DNA of 64,000 nucleotides from Cyanidiococcus yangmingshanensis (taxonomy: Eukaryota; Rhodophyta; Bangiophyceae; Cyanidiales; Cyanidiaceae): positions 482,606 through 546,605 of the forward strand of contig VWRR01000012.1 in assembly GCA_013995675.1 (NCBI GenBank), written 5' to 3'. Position numbers and translations under genes: made by a program. This document shows positions 29,821 through 40,786 of this stretch, piece by piece; position 1 is the first letter of the stretch; the number at the start of each line of letters is the position of its first letter. Under the pieces are notes generated by a model, which was not told where the DNA came from, did no database searches, and saw only the letters and a program-made list of their open reading frames with translations.

Positions 29821-30795
29821 TCACGGTTCGGGGTCTGCAGCTCGTCCCAGCGGCGGCTCTAGCAAGGGACGCTCGTTTATCAGCGAGTTCGAGTTGTCGG
29901 TCTTGCCAGCTATCAATGCTGTGATTTCGTCGCCGTCCGCAGCAGCAACAGGAATCCAGTTTGGTTCACGCAAGTATTGCTGGGGTCGCTTGAGAATTTT
30001 GCGGGTGTACTTGGCCGGTTTCCGACGATACTTGGCGACATACTTGGTTCGCAAATGCGTTGCCGCTTCAAACACCATAGCAGCGCTCCCTAGGCCTGCT
30101 TGTCGGGATTTGGCAGCAACATTGACTGAAATGGATGCAGGAATATCCCGATGATCTATGGTTGTTACAACATCGGGTTCGGTCGCAGCCTCGTATTGGC
30201 CACTTTCCACTGATATAGTCGCTGGCTTGGCATTCGTGGCCTGCGCTAGTTCCCGAACGTAGGGCCAGATGCGTTCAGCTGACTGTTGTCGTTGGTGACG
30301 CCAGCGCCTGCACTCCTCTGGTGGCAACTGGGTCAGGCACTGCGCCGTTGGTAACAGCTCTAGTGTGGAGCGCGCTCGCTGCGGTGCATCTGCAGTTGCA
30401 CGCAGTGAGGCGTTAGCTTGTGCAGTCTCTCCTACTGCCGGTACCGACTCTACTGAGTCTCGATTCCCTGCGTCCTTTTGGTTACACTCTGCAGAAACCC
30501 AGAACTTTGCAAGACCGACCATGTGCTCCAGCACGACATCTTCTGCAGGTGGCTCGTCGAGCTTGGCCCAACGAACGGTAGCGACACGTTGTGGCTGCTT
30601 CAAAAACTGAACAATGAGGCGATCTGATCCTTCAGAAGACGCTTTCCTTAAAGTTGGACCAAACAGGGTCGCTTCATCCTGGTCAAGGAGCTGATCCGCT
30701 TGAGCTTCAAGCACGAGGCCGTCAAGCTGTTGTAGTGTCAAGTTCGCTGGAAGCCAGGCCAGGAACACACGTTCGTGTCCGATCTCTGGGGGCAT
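29821..30795 (-). CDS. Hypothetical protein with basic helical C-terminal region
   Basis: I do not recognise this 324-residue protein (ATG at 30793-30795). The first 100 residues look folded and mixed alpha/beta (ERVFLAWLPANLTLQQLD, LIVQFLKQPQRVATVRW). A low-complexity Ala/Gln/Arg-rich middle follows, then a basic stretch FEAATHLRTKYVAKYRRKPA continuing as KYTRKILKRPQQYLREPNW. The frame is intact over almost 1 kb while the neighbouring genes are broken, and its composition is gene-like, so I believe it is coding. It has no signal peptide and no membrane segment. A nucleic-acid-binding or scaffold role would fit the basic segment but is a guess. Its start faces the SKI3-like gene about 330 bases away. 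Confidence 0.55.
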   Translation of the reverse strand: MPPEIGHERVFLAWLPANLTLQQLDGLVLEAQADQLLDQDEATLFGPTLRKASSEGSDRLIVQFLKQPQRVATVRWAKLDEPPAEDVVLEHMVGLAKFWVSAECNQKDAGNRDSVESVPAVGETAQANASLRATADAPQRARSTLELLPTAQCLTQLPPEECRRWRHQRQQSAERIWPYVRELAQATNAKPATISVESGQYEAATEPDVVTTIDHRDIPASISVNVAAKSRQAGLGSAAMVFEAATHLRTKYVAKYRRKPAKYTRKILKRPQQYLREPNWIPVAAADGDEITALIAGKTDNSNSLINERPLLEPPLGRAADPEP

Positions 30796-31123
30796 CAAAG
30801 AATCAGCAATTCGCCAACAACGTTCGCATCAAGCTCAGTTTACTGACCAGAGAGCGTATACGTTCGCTCCAGTTGAACAGGCTCAGAGACCGTCCCCGTC
30901 CTGCACCGACACTCGAGGCCGGCGTGCGGAGCGTTCGACGCGGGCACCATAGTTGTGTTCTCCTAGCCTGCGAACGTTCATCGTTTCAGGACTCTACCAA
31001 ATATCGAGACTTGTGTGAGCAGTTGGTCGCTTGTCTCAGTTCATAGCGTACTCAAGCACCGGTTCAGTCGGGTACTCTTCTTTGCAAGTTGAACCAAGTG
31101 AGCGATGCAACGCGCTCGCTTCC
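30796..31123. other. Divergent promoter region
   Basis: About 330 bases between the starts of the unknown gene (-) and the SKI3-like gene (+). The SKI3 frame is open upstream to 31031, but the chosen ATG at 31124 starts the conserved part. Confidence 0.5.
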
Positions 31124-34100
31124 ATGGAGAAGGAACCGCAGCTATCGTTGGCAGCGCTGCTGCGACAAGCCAAGGAAGCGCTACGGGAACGACAGTACGA
31201 TCGCACACTGCAGTACGCGCGACAAGTTCTGCAACGAGATCGAGATAACTATTTCGCTTACGTTTTCGTCGGTGCAGCAGCGGCGGGTCTTGGTGAGCGC
31301 GAGCGAGCCCTGCAGGCGTACCAACGAGCGACTGCGTTACGTCCAGCCGACCTGTTGGCTTGGCGCGGTCTCTGCGAGTCTGCTGCAGAGGCAACTGGGA
31401 GCGAATCGGACGCTTACTGGAATGCCGTGATCGCTGGCTGTGATCGGTGCCTTGAGGCCGAACTTGAAGTTCAGAACGAGCGCGTGATTGCACAGCTGCT
31501 CCGACACCGCTGGCGAGCACTCTCTGTACTGAGTGAGCGCACTCCCTTGACTTGTTGTTTTGAGGAGCTCGACTGTAAACGCCTTCAGGCGCTCTTTGAG
31601 TACGAGCATAGAGATCCCAGCGTGCCTGAGTGGATGACCATTGCCCGGTGTGCGCGTATGAGCACTGCTCATGGACTGCGCTCGCTCTGGAAATGGATTC
31701 AACGTGTGGCCCTCACGGCATGGCAACAGGAGCCTGCTCTCCTATCATCGTATATCGATGTGAGCATTCGCATGTGGCAGTGTGCGAGTGAGCGTGCCCT
31801 CTTATTTCAGGAATGGATTACTGGCGCAGAACGCGGTGATCTCATATGCTTGAGCGTTTTGGGGGAGTTGCTGGCAGAGGACACGGCACCGAGCGACCTC
31901 GTAGAGAATCGACTCTTCTGGTCTCAGTGTATCGCTCATCGAATGCCGTACGAACAATGCGTTATAGGTGCAGGATGGGTACTCATCCAGCTGGCATCGG
32001 TGCGTCATGACCCCACAGAGGACGAGCGACGTTTCCCCAAATCCTTTTCGGGGCCACGCGAGGACACCCCTCGGACAGTGGAGTGCACTACCATTCTCTA
32101 TCGATGTCCCTACTCCAGATTGGTCTTGGTATGCGCCTTCACCACTGGAATGACGTCATTCGCTCTAGCGGCATAGCGCTTGATCTGATTGGCATGTCGC
32201 GAAAGCAGGGGCGGGAGCTATCGTTTCTCGAGTCTTCGATCCAGCTAGCGCTGGGTATTGCGCAGCGTGCTCAGGGTAGCTCCAACGAAGCGCTGTTGAC
32301 GTTGGAGGCCGCCCTCGAGGCACTGCACGGGCCATCTCGTTCCGCAGATACGAAACATTGGGCCGAACGAATACGTTGTTGCATCTGGCGCATTCTAGCC
32401 GAGTGTTTCTGGCAACAGAGCGAGCCGGAATCGCGTAAGCGGGCGCTCTCGTTCTGCGCTCAGATACTTGCAGTCGATGAAGACGAGCCATGGGCCCTTC
32501 TACAACGAATGGAGTGGACAGATGAGCAGGCATCGGCTAGGCTACGGCCGCAAGCACAGACCACGGCTTGCACTTGTGTCGATTGGCTAAGGCACTGGCG
32601 CGAGCTCAGACACATCAAAGACTTGTTCACAAGACTGGATAATCGAACGATGCCTCTGGGGCTGGCCCTCATTGATTGGGGAAACCGAGTGGCTGCTTCG
32701 TCGCGCGTGCGAGCACTGGCCTTTTTATCCCGAGCTCGACATCGCCGTTTGCTGGCACATCCAGCATTTCGTATGAATGCTGACTCGGAAGACGTGTCAG
32801 GGAGTGAGCTGGATGATCTGGTAGCAGCAATAGAGGCCGATCCACATGTGACTGCAGCCTACTGGGCACTGGCTCGATCCCTCTGGAACGAGGCGTTGGA
32901 GCTTGGTGGGCCCTACCCAGATACTGAGCAAGGCCTCCGCCAGACTTCAACAAGTTCAGTATCGGCTATGCGAGGGGCCCCAGGCCCGTCCGTTCTGCTC
33001 CATAGTGTTCGGTCTGTCCTGCGGACGGCTGGATTCCCCGATTCAGTCAACAAATGAGACTGCGATCGAGGCAGCGAACGTTTCCGGTGCTCACGAAAGC
33101 GAAGGAGAAAGTCACAAGGAGCCCCATTTAGCAACGCCCGAATGCGAGGCTGGTGACAATGCGATGCAGCCTCCAAGATTACCGACATCTCCACCAATGC
33201 TGTCGTCTCCAACCGAAAAGCTGACCCAATCCAGAAAAGACGTCCCAATGTCTTCGAGCCAAAATCTGGGGCAAAATGGCATCGAGGCCTGTTCTCTGAC
33301 GCCGGATGGTGGATACCGCGATGCAGACACCAAAGGACGCTCAAAATCATCTTCTGATGAGGCATGCATTTCTTCTGAGTCGCATCGTGACCGAGACGGC
33401 ACGCCTAGTGCAGGAGCGTCGGGGCGCTTCCGCTCGGGAAAGCGCCGCCTCCAAAGCGTCGTGGTACTGGTACATGGCGATGCGTTGCCTTGAGCGGGCA
33501 CATCTGCTCGAGCCTAGTCACCAGGGGATATGTCTGAAGCTGATGCGGGTGTACGCTTGGGAGATGCACCGATGCATTCGGCAAAAAGACTCCGGTGGCA
33601 TTCGTTCTGCGGTGTGTCGAATCGAGCGTATTTGTCTAGAGGCGATCGCTGCGAGCACGGGACCGTTGCCTTGGGCCTGGTTCACACTTGGTTGGTTTCA
33701 GTTTGAGTGTCGATCGTGGTCAGAATGTGTACTTTCGCTGCAAAAATATGTGCAGATGGAGGACAGGAGTGCATTTCGAGACAAGCGCCATCTGCTCTCG
33801 TGGTACGCTCTTGGAGAAGCGTACCGGCGCCAAGGGAAGGTACTCGCGGCCTGGTCAGGCGCTTGCCCGAAGCTGGCAATACAGCAGTTTGATGTCTGCT
33901 GCTATGCGAGGCTGCTCCATAGAGGTTATCGTCCTCGTTGGTACCGCGTATGCCCGTGTTTTGACTGCTCAAGGTCAGCACACCGAGGCGCTGGAGCTTG
34001 TTCTCCAGCTGAGTAACTGGCTGGGTGAGCGTCACCCGTCAAAAGAATCTGATGAAGGAATTCGACACCAATGGGATACATTCGCTGATGCCGAAGCCTC

Positions 34101-35670
34101 CACAGCGACGGCCTCCTTGGGCGTATCAGAGCCGAGCGCTCGCGTCGCTCGGGAACCGATCCCCGACGAGTCTCCAGTCCGTAGCTCAAGCGCGCACGAT
34201 TTTCGAGCACGCCAAGAGATGGTTCCGTTCGGCGACGATCCATTGCCTGGTCGCAATGAGCCGGATCGACCGAGTGTTGTTCCTCGTGAATCGGGCTCTA
34301 TGCACGCTACTCCGTACCCCAGATCAGCTCAGTGGCTCGATGCGCTGGTATATTCGGGCCTCGCCCAGGTTCGCGATAGCCGTGCCGAGCGCCTCTGGTT
34401 GCTCGGCCGCCGACAAGCAGCGACTCAGGACTGGAAGATGGCCATGTTGGAGTTAGAGAGGGCTTGCGCGGCACTTCCAGCAGCCGCTGCCGAAGAGCTT
34501 CGTTCGAGGTTCTTCATCATTGCATTGAAATTGTTGCAGCGTGTTGGACCAGCTTCACTACATGGTATTTTTTCTAGGACGCCCGCCAATGCAGCGCTAG
34601 TTGGAATTGAACACGGACGCGATCATGACAAGGTTTGTGGACGCGCACCAGAGGCTCTTTTGACAGAAATCGTCCGATCGCTCTCGACAATGCAGACACT
34701 AGAAGCAGGTTCGACATCACACCCGGAGCTCTCAGCTCGGCTTCTGGTCGTCGAGCTGCTACTTTTGGCGTCGCGCGCGACCTCGTCTCCGGAGCAGGGC
34801 AAGGTAGATCCAGCCGCCATCCTTCAACGTCTCGCAGAGCTGGCTCAGACGACATCTGGATGGGTTCGTACACGCATCGCTGGGGCCTTTTTGGCATCGC
34901 TTGCCTTTGTAGGTTTCCTCTGCTATCATGAGGTCGAAGAGTGGTCGCTTTTGGAACGTTTTGGACCGCTCGATCGAGATACTGCGGTCGTCATTGTCGC
35001 GCTGGCTCTCTTGAATGAGCATCACCTGCGACGTCGTGAAACATCATCGAATGCCGCTGCATCGCCAGCGGAACGGGTCGATACCACGCTGCTTGGCCGA
35101 GGGCTCGATTGGCTTCATGTTCATCACGCAGACAGTGCCTTGGGAGCGACGCTCATGGGCATCATCTACGAGCGCCTCGTTGGTGATGTTGTCATGGCGG
35201 ATCGCTTCTATGAACTCGGGGTCCATTTGCACCCCAGCGAGCCATTGGCTCAGCTACAAGCAATTCGTGCCCGGCTTCGTCGCACCAGGCAGGCGGAAAC
35301 AACTGCTCAACCAGCGGAATGGATGCAGTACGCCTTCTATTGGCAACAAGTTCGTAAGAGCGGAATTCTTTGGTCCCGAGAATGGTGCGGAGGGCAAAAT
35401 CAGAATCCATCGGCTAATATTATGGACGCGGACGCAGAAGGATGAAGTGTGTTCTCAGTTAGATGCATACTGGCTGAGACGGATCGCCCAGATCGCTGTG
35501 GACGAGAACAGCGAGCAATCGAGTGCGCTACAGGTCTGGACGCCAACATCGAGTCGTATCAACGCTGGCTCCATCGGTACGCGGACCTGATGGCCATGAA
35601 TCCGCACCAGCGGCTCTGGAATGAGCAATTACACGAGTGCCAAGCATTCAACCGGAGGCTTCAGTCGTGA
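31124..35670 (+). CDS. SKI3: SKI3-like (TTC37-type) TPR protein, about six frame breaks
   Basis: Ski3 is the TPR scaffold of the Ski complex, which feeds mRNA to the cytoplasmic exosome. The N terminus is typical: LLRQAKEALRERQYDRTLQY, ARQVLQRDRDNYFAYVFVGA and ALRPADLLAWRGLCESA, matching Ski3's opening repeats. Further TPR-like helices follow throughout (LGIAQRAQGSSNEALLTLEA, WYWYMAMRCLERAHLLEP, AYARVLTAQGQHTEALELV, ADRFYELGVHLHPSEPLAQL), and the end is YADLMAMNPHQRLWNEQL ... FNRRLQS. The coding frame changes near 32100, 32950, 33330, 33860, 35380 and 35535, each by one base, without intron-like gaps. Removing (or, at the first and last, adding) single bases would give about 1500 residues, a size usual for the family. 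It is either an error-rich stretch or a decaying gene. Assignment to SKI3 rests mainly on the first 100 residues and the overall TPR layout. Confidence 0.7.
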
Positions 35671-36833
35671 TAAACCCGTAAAAGCTACGTTGCCTCCCAG
35701 ACAAAAAACTGAATTCTCAGGTCTCCAAACCTCTTCCGAGATTGACAACGTGACCCCGTTGAGTCTGAGGGCTTGAGGACGCCCGAATGCCGACCAATCC
35801 AAGGCGGTTGTTGGCCCTCACCTAGCTGGGGATAAATTCGGTATGATCGCCTGCCTGCAGATGCTGGCAGTCTTTGGCTGCTCCGCCAGCGTCTTGGATC
35901 AGGGCGAGAACACTGCATTCTCGACAAGGCCGCAGAGGCACCGCGCAAGCGAAGGTCTGCACAACGATCGCTGTCGATCGCTCTGCAAAAGACATCAGTC
36001 CTTTGACGACCATGAGGCGGCTCCTCGTCCGTACACTTCCTAGAAAAGAGGCTTGGTGAGTGTAGCATCCGGTGGATGCACGCGTCTTGACGCCCCAAGT
36101 ACGATGATGCCAAGGCGCCGTGCATCCTGGAGAAGATTTCATCGTTCTGAGCAGTTTCGAGCGCACATAGCAAGTAGGAAACATCGCTGACTAAGGAGCA
36201 CTGGACCGCCATGGCCAACTACATTGATAACAGCATGAAAGCGCAACAATCAACTTTGTGCTCGTTCTGGAAATTTCAAGTGACCAGAAAAACTCCTCTG
36301 TCGACGTCGCAACTCTGAAAAATATTCGTTCAGGATGCTCGATCAATAGTCGATCTTGAGCTCATTTTAGGTCCAGTGCTTTCAAGAAACCGAAATGGTT
36401 CAGCACTGCATCTGCAGATCACTGGTTCCAGCAAACTGGATCTAGACGCGGCTCCGGTTCATAAACAGTATGGGGGCGAATCCTCGTCGCACACGACACG
36501 TATGCGCTGCATGCGTGCGTGCCTCGCAGAACAGGCCAGGACTTGTTGAGGGCAGATGCAGGACACGTGTAGGCTGTATGCATGCATTTTTATGGATGGT
36601 TGAACGTCACTGGATGGATATAGAAGGATACGTATGCGCTGCATGCGTGCGTGCCTTTCGAGAAAACAGACCTGGTGGATCTTTGGAAAGGACGCGTGTC
36701 CAGAGGACATGAACCGACGCCGCATGAAACGGGGCCGTTCCGGCCGTCGCCTTCGACGGTCCAGGGATTCGCTGCTGTCGGGTCAATCATTTGGGTCGCT
36801 CTGTCGAGTCGTTGTCGTTTGCTCCGTTAAGGA
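35671..36833. other. Intergenic region
   Basis: About 1.2 kb between the SKI3-like gene and UTP14, both on the plus strand. It contains a short direct repeat (separate entry). The 177-residue minus-strand frame at 35685-36218 has no recognisable motif and I regard it as chance. Confidence 0.5.
36499..36656. repeat. 26-base direct repeat pair
   Basis: Bases 36499-36524 and 36631-36656 are identical; the unit begins CGTATGCGCTGCATGCG. They are 132 bases apart and sit within 340 bases upstream of the UTP14 start. Confidence 0.9.
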
Positions 36834-39767
36834 ATGAGCGGACGTGACGAGTTAGAGATCGATCGGCTACCTAGAGAGGATCCTGCCGCTTCTATTCAGC
36901 GGTGGCTGGATCCGGCTCTGGACTCGGACGGCGTTTCCGAAGAACACGACGGTGTCCCGAACGGAGCGTCTCCGACTGGAGACTCGAAGGAGTGGCTCTT
37001 GCTCAGCGATGAGAGCGATGAAGAGGCAGCCGCTGAAGCGCATGATGAGCTCCTTCGATCGGTTCTGGGTCGCGTGCCGAGTCGCGCACGTCACGTGCGC
37101 GAGCGGCTGGATGCACCGACTGAGCACCCCGAACAGCCGTCGTTAGGGTGGAGTGCAACTGCTCAGCAGCCACAAGTACAAGTCGAAGACTTTTTGGATA
37201 CGTTTTTGGCACGGGATGTCCATCACGAAGAGCTAAAGCGGCACCTTGAACGGTTGGCACGCCTTCGGGCGGAGAAAGAGCTGGAGCCACCTCCGCACCG
37301 CCTGGCAGCGGCTCGGGCAAAGCAGCAGGCATCCTATTGTGCGATGACGACTGAACTAAAGGTTTGGCAGCCCGCTGTACACCGTCTCGAGTCGAAGACA
37401 CATCTTTCATTCCCATTGCCCGACGCATCAGGTCATGAGGGAGCTGCTGAACTGGGGGCAGCGAGCGACCTGGAATGGATGCATCAGTCGCTATGCAAGA
37501 CGCCGCGACCTGGGCTAGAGCAAACAGTGCGGGATCTCTTGGCTGCGCAGGAGGCATTGGATGAACAGCAAATCATGGCTGCGGAAGCACGTTCTGTACA
37601 GCATCTTACACTGGCGGAAATGGAACGCCGGCGGGATGAACTGGCCCGCAATCGTGCTCTTGTCTTCTACAAGGAACAGCGAGCAAAGCGACAGAAGCGC
37701 ACCAAGAGTCAGCGAAGCCGGGGTTTGCAGAAACGTCGACGAGAGCGCTCGCGTGAACTTTATACACGTGACCTGGAAGCCATTGTTGCTGCCGCGGCGC
37801 CTCGTCAGGAGGCGGCCTCTGACCATGATGCCGAGCAGGTAGCGGCAGCGCGCAGGGAGTTGGAGGCGCTTGGGCGTGAACAAGAACGTCAGCGGGCTCT
37901 TGAGCGAGCAAACCAACGTCATCGTCAGAGGAGCCGATGGGTCCGCCATCAGCTGCGACGCGGCGTTGAAAAACTCGACGCATCGACTCGAGAAGCCGTT
38001 CAAGAGCAGCGACGTCTCGGGGAGGCTGCGCTCTGTCGACCATCCGTGCAACTCGGTACCAAAGAGGATGGACTGGAGTTAGAGCGAACAAAACGACTAG
38101 ACTCCCCGGAGCTGCATTCAGAAGTGAAAGACAGTGACAGCGACGGTGATAGTGTCGTTCCAGCGCGTTCGAAATCAAAGAGCGGCCAAAGACAATGGGA
38201 CCTGACGGGCTCGGCAATCTCCAATCTGGCTTTTATGCGACGCGCAAGCCAAGGGGCGGAAGCTCAGGACGCTGATCAGTCACAAGTGCCCGTCGATGAC
38301 TGGATTCAAGCCCGACGACGCTTCGGAGGTTGCCCAGAAGAGGCGGAATGGGTCGAAGCGGATGCACCCTCCAGCGATGAGGGAATCGACCGCGATTCAG
38401 ATGGCTGCACCCGAAGCGCTTCCTCGAATTCCAATGAGCGCAGTGCTTGCGGCATCCGCACTTTGCCCCACGACCGCGGCTCGTGGCCTTCCAAGAACAC
38501 TTTTGAACGCTCGAATCAAGTGCCTGGTGAGGAGACCCCGAAGCATGTGTCAAACAAACGTCCACTTGGACAACGATTCCATGGAACTTTCACGGATGAC
38601 CCACCACGTCCTGTATTGCAGAGCGCGGACACGGCTCAGGGTATTGATGCGAGCAGAGCAATGACGCAAGCGCCTCCAAACTCAGTTCCCGTTTCCGACA
38701 ACGTCCAATCGAAAGAGGAGTGTGCCAATGCCGCGGCATTACTGTCAGTAGACGAGCAAGACACACAAACAGCGCAGGATGGATCGGATCACCGTATCGA
38801 CCATAGATCGAAGGCGAGCGAGAGCCAGTTACTAGTTGCTGGGTATATGGCCAAGAGGAAAGGCGCATCTTTGGGTCGCGGTCGTACGAATCCCTGGTTG
38901 CACATGGCAACAGCAATTGCAACCGGAGCTGGCGATGCTGTGGAGGACCCGCCGCCACCGACGCATCCAATGGTCAACGAACATGCGCCTTCTCCGGCAA
39001 CAAAACCCTCCAACAAAACCCTCAAATTGGCTGATGGTTTAGGGGCAATGGCGGATGCCTTCTCGACCGGTTCTGGTCAGACTTTGCGGGAGGGAACGCC
39101 TCTTCATTTCGCCGACCGATCACCGCCTCCACCGTCTCGAGTAGAACATCCGCATGCCGGAGTCGATGCCCAGGCATCGACTGGAATGGTCTTTTCAGAG
39201 ACATTCATACCAGAGCAGCCCAATCCGGGCCAAGAGAGTGTGGCAAAAACTACAACAGAACAAGAGCACTGGATACGGATGGCTTTTGAAGGGGCCGGCG
39301 TCGCAACAGCCGAGGATGAGGCCGAGTTCGCCCGCCACAAGTCAAAACAGCTAGATGCCGAGGTCGACGAGCTCGAAGACACCAGCGTCATTCCAGTTGT
39401 TCTCCCTGGCTGGGGTTTCTGGTCTGGGGCCGGCCTAGAGAGCGCCTACGAGCGTCGCTTGAAACAACAACAGCAGGAAGCAGCTGAGCGCGTTCGTGCC
39501 ATGGCCCAGGCCCGTCGACGAGATCGACAGTCTCGTCACGTCATCCTCTCTGAGCGTCGCGTCGCTCGAGCTGCAGACACACTTCAGGTACGTCGGGTTC
39601 CAGCTCCTTTTCAGACTGCGGCTCAGTTTGAAGCGGCGACCGTGGGCAACACACCTTTGGGTCCCGAGTGGGTCACTGCACGTACCCACGAACAGCTCGT
39701 GCGTCCGCTCGTTCAAACTAGACGCGGAGTTCCCATTGCACCTTTGCGTCGACACCAGGCACCTTGA
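36834..39767 (+). CDS. UTP14: UTP14-like SSU-processome protein
   Basis: Utp14 is a nucleolar U3 snoRNP-associated protein that activates the Dhr1 helicase during 18S rRNA processing. The 977-residue product is intact. An acidic N terminus (WLLLSDESDEEAAAEAHDE) is followed by a long basic coiled-coil (about 250-400; RDELARNRALVFYKEQRAKR, KSQRSRGLQKRRRERSREL), then a disordered middle. The conserved C terminus contains VVLPGWGFWSGAG (family motif PGWGxWxG) and VILSERRVARAADTLQVRRV followed by PAPFQTAAQFEAAT and TPLGPEWVT, all hallmark UTP14 sequences. The start is the ATG at 36834. It is followed by RRP40 on the same strand after about 200 bases, but each probably has its own promoter. Confidence 0.88.
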   Translation: MSGRDELEIDRLPREDPAASIQRWLDPALDSDGVSEEHDGVPNGASPTGDSKEWLLLSDESDEEAAAEAHDELLRSVLGRVPSRARHVRERLDAPTEHPEQPSLGWSATAQQPQVQVEDFLDTFLARDVHHEELKRHLERLARLRAEKELEPPPHRLAAARAKQQASYCAMTTELKVWQPAVHRLESKTHLSFPLPDASGHEGAAELGAASDLEWMHQSLCKTPRPGLEQTVRDLLAAQEALDEQQIMAAEARSVQHLTLAEMERRRDELARNRALVFYKEQRAKRQKRTKSQRSRGLQKRRRERSRELYTRDLEAIVAAAAPRQEAASDHDAEQVAAARRELEALGREQERQRALERANQRHRQRSRWVRHQLRRGVEKLDASTREAVQEQRRLGEAALCRPSVQLGTKEDGLELERTKRLDSPELHSEVKDSDSDGDSVVPARSKSKSGQRQWDLTGSAISNLAFMRRASQGAEAQDADQSQVPVDDWIQARRRFGGCPEEAEWVEADAPSSDEGIDRDSDGCTRSASSNSNERSACGIRTLPHDRGSWPSKNTFERSNQVPGEETPKHVSNKRPLGQRFHGTFTDDPPRPVLQSADTAQGIDASRAMTQAPPNSVPVSDNVQSKEECANAAALLSVDEQDTQTAQDGSDHRIDHRSKASESQLLVAGYMAKRKGASLGRGRTNPWLHMATAIATGAGDAVEDPPPPTHPMVNEHAPSPATKPSNKTLKLADGLGAMADAFSTGSGQTLREGTPLHFADRSPPPPSRVEHPHAGVDAQASTGMVFSETFIPEQPNPGQESVAKTTTEQEHWIRMAFEGAGVATAEDEAEFARHKSKQLDAEVDELEDTSVIPVVLPGWGFWSGAGLESAYERRLKQQQQEAAERVRAMAQARRRDRQSRHVILSERRVARAADTLQVRRVPAPFQTAAQFEAATVGNTPLGPEWVTARTHEQLVRPLVQTRRGVPIAPLRRHQAP

Positions 39768-39973
39768 AGTGTAGTTCGAACGTTCGCAGCCTCGAGTGCC
39801 ACCCTAGCGCAGCGCCAAGTAAAGCGAAAAGTGTACGCTGCCCGTCGAGGCGTCTGGCCAGTTCCCTGCCGGTCGCGGCGTTTGTCACAGTTTTCGGTCA
39901 GGCTTGGCTCGTTCGGACTCGCGACAGCAACGGCTCACTAGGTACCAGCGGTCGTTTGTGCCTGGTTTTGGGC

Positions 39974-40786
39974 ATGGCCGAGCAAAGCAAGTCCAGTTCA
40001 ACGGAGCTGTGTTTCTACACCGAGTCGACATGTGTGCTTCCAGGCGATCGAGTCGTCAACGCCACGTCTGACTTGCCGGAGACCATGCGGCCTCTTCGAG
40101 TAGGTCCTGGCATCACGGCGCTGCCGGACTGGAGCCAACCACAGCAGCTCGTGGCCACACGGGCTGGCCGTCTTCGCTATGCTCCTCGACTGCACGTTGA
40201 AGTCGATCAACGTCGCTATATCCCGTACGTCAACGATGTTGTGGTGGGTCTAGTCCTGGATCGTGTCGGTAGCGAGCACTATCGAGTGGATATTGGGGCG
40301 TCCACGCCTGCTCTGTTGCCTGTACTCGCTTTTGAGGGGGCAACCAAACGGAATCGCCCTCATTTCACGACTGGTCATGTCGTCTACGCCCGCGTTACGC
40401 AGGTGCCAACACCTCAGCGTTACGTAGAAACTGAGCTGAGCTGCCAAGCGCCTGGCAGTCGAAAGAACTGGACCAGCGGTGAGACGATCTTCGGACGGCT
40501 TGTTGGCGGCTCCCTCTTTCGGGTATCGTTGGCCTCAGCACGCCAGCTGATTCGACACGAATGTTCTATCCTGGAACAGCTAGGCCGTGTGCTTGTCTTT
40601 GAAATTGCTATCGGCATGAATGGCACCATCTGGATCAAGGGCAACTCATATCGTACAACGGTTTTGGTTCAATACACGATCGAGCACGGTGTTCGCTTAA
40701 CGACGGAGGAGTCGCGGCGGCTCATTCGCCGAATCCTGGGTGTCATCGAGCAGGATATGCCCGACTCTATGGATATGACTCGATAG
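39974..40786 (+). CDS. RRP40: Exosome cap subunit RRP40 (EXOSC3)
   Basis: RRP40 is one of three S1/KH cap proteins of the RNA exosome (nucleus and cytoplasm). Landmarks: STCVLPGDRVVNA at the N terminus; the S1 domain RRYIPYVNDVVVGLVLDR and HYRVDIGASTPALLPVLAFE; the highly conserved GATKRNRPHF; and the KH-domain loop IGMNGTIWIKG (family GxNGxIW). The start ATG at 39974 (MAEQSKSSST) gives 270 residues, the usual length. The open frame extends about 70 codons further upstream, overlapping the UTP14 end, without conserved residues. The frame is intact. It is functionally linked to the Ski-complex gene 4 kb upstream. Confidence 0.92.
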   Translation: MAEQSKSSSTELCFYTESTCVLPGDRVVNATSDLPETMRPLRVGPGITALPDWSQPQQLVATRAGRLRYAPRLHVEVDQRRYIPYVNDVVVGLVLDRVGSEHYRVDIGASTPALLPVLAFEGATKRNRPHFTTGHVVYARVTQVPTPQRYVETELSCQAPGSRKNWTSGETIFGRLVGGSLFRVSLASARQLIRHECSILEQLGRVLVFEIAIGMNGTIWIKGNSYRTTVLVQYTIEHGVRLTTEESRRLIRRILGVIEQDMPDSMDMTR

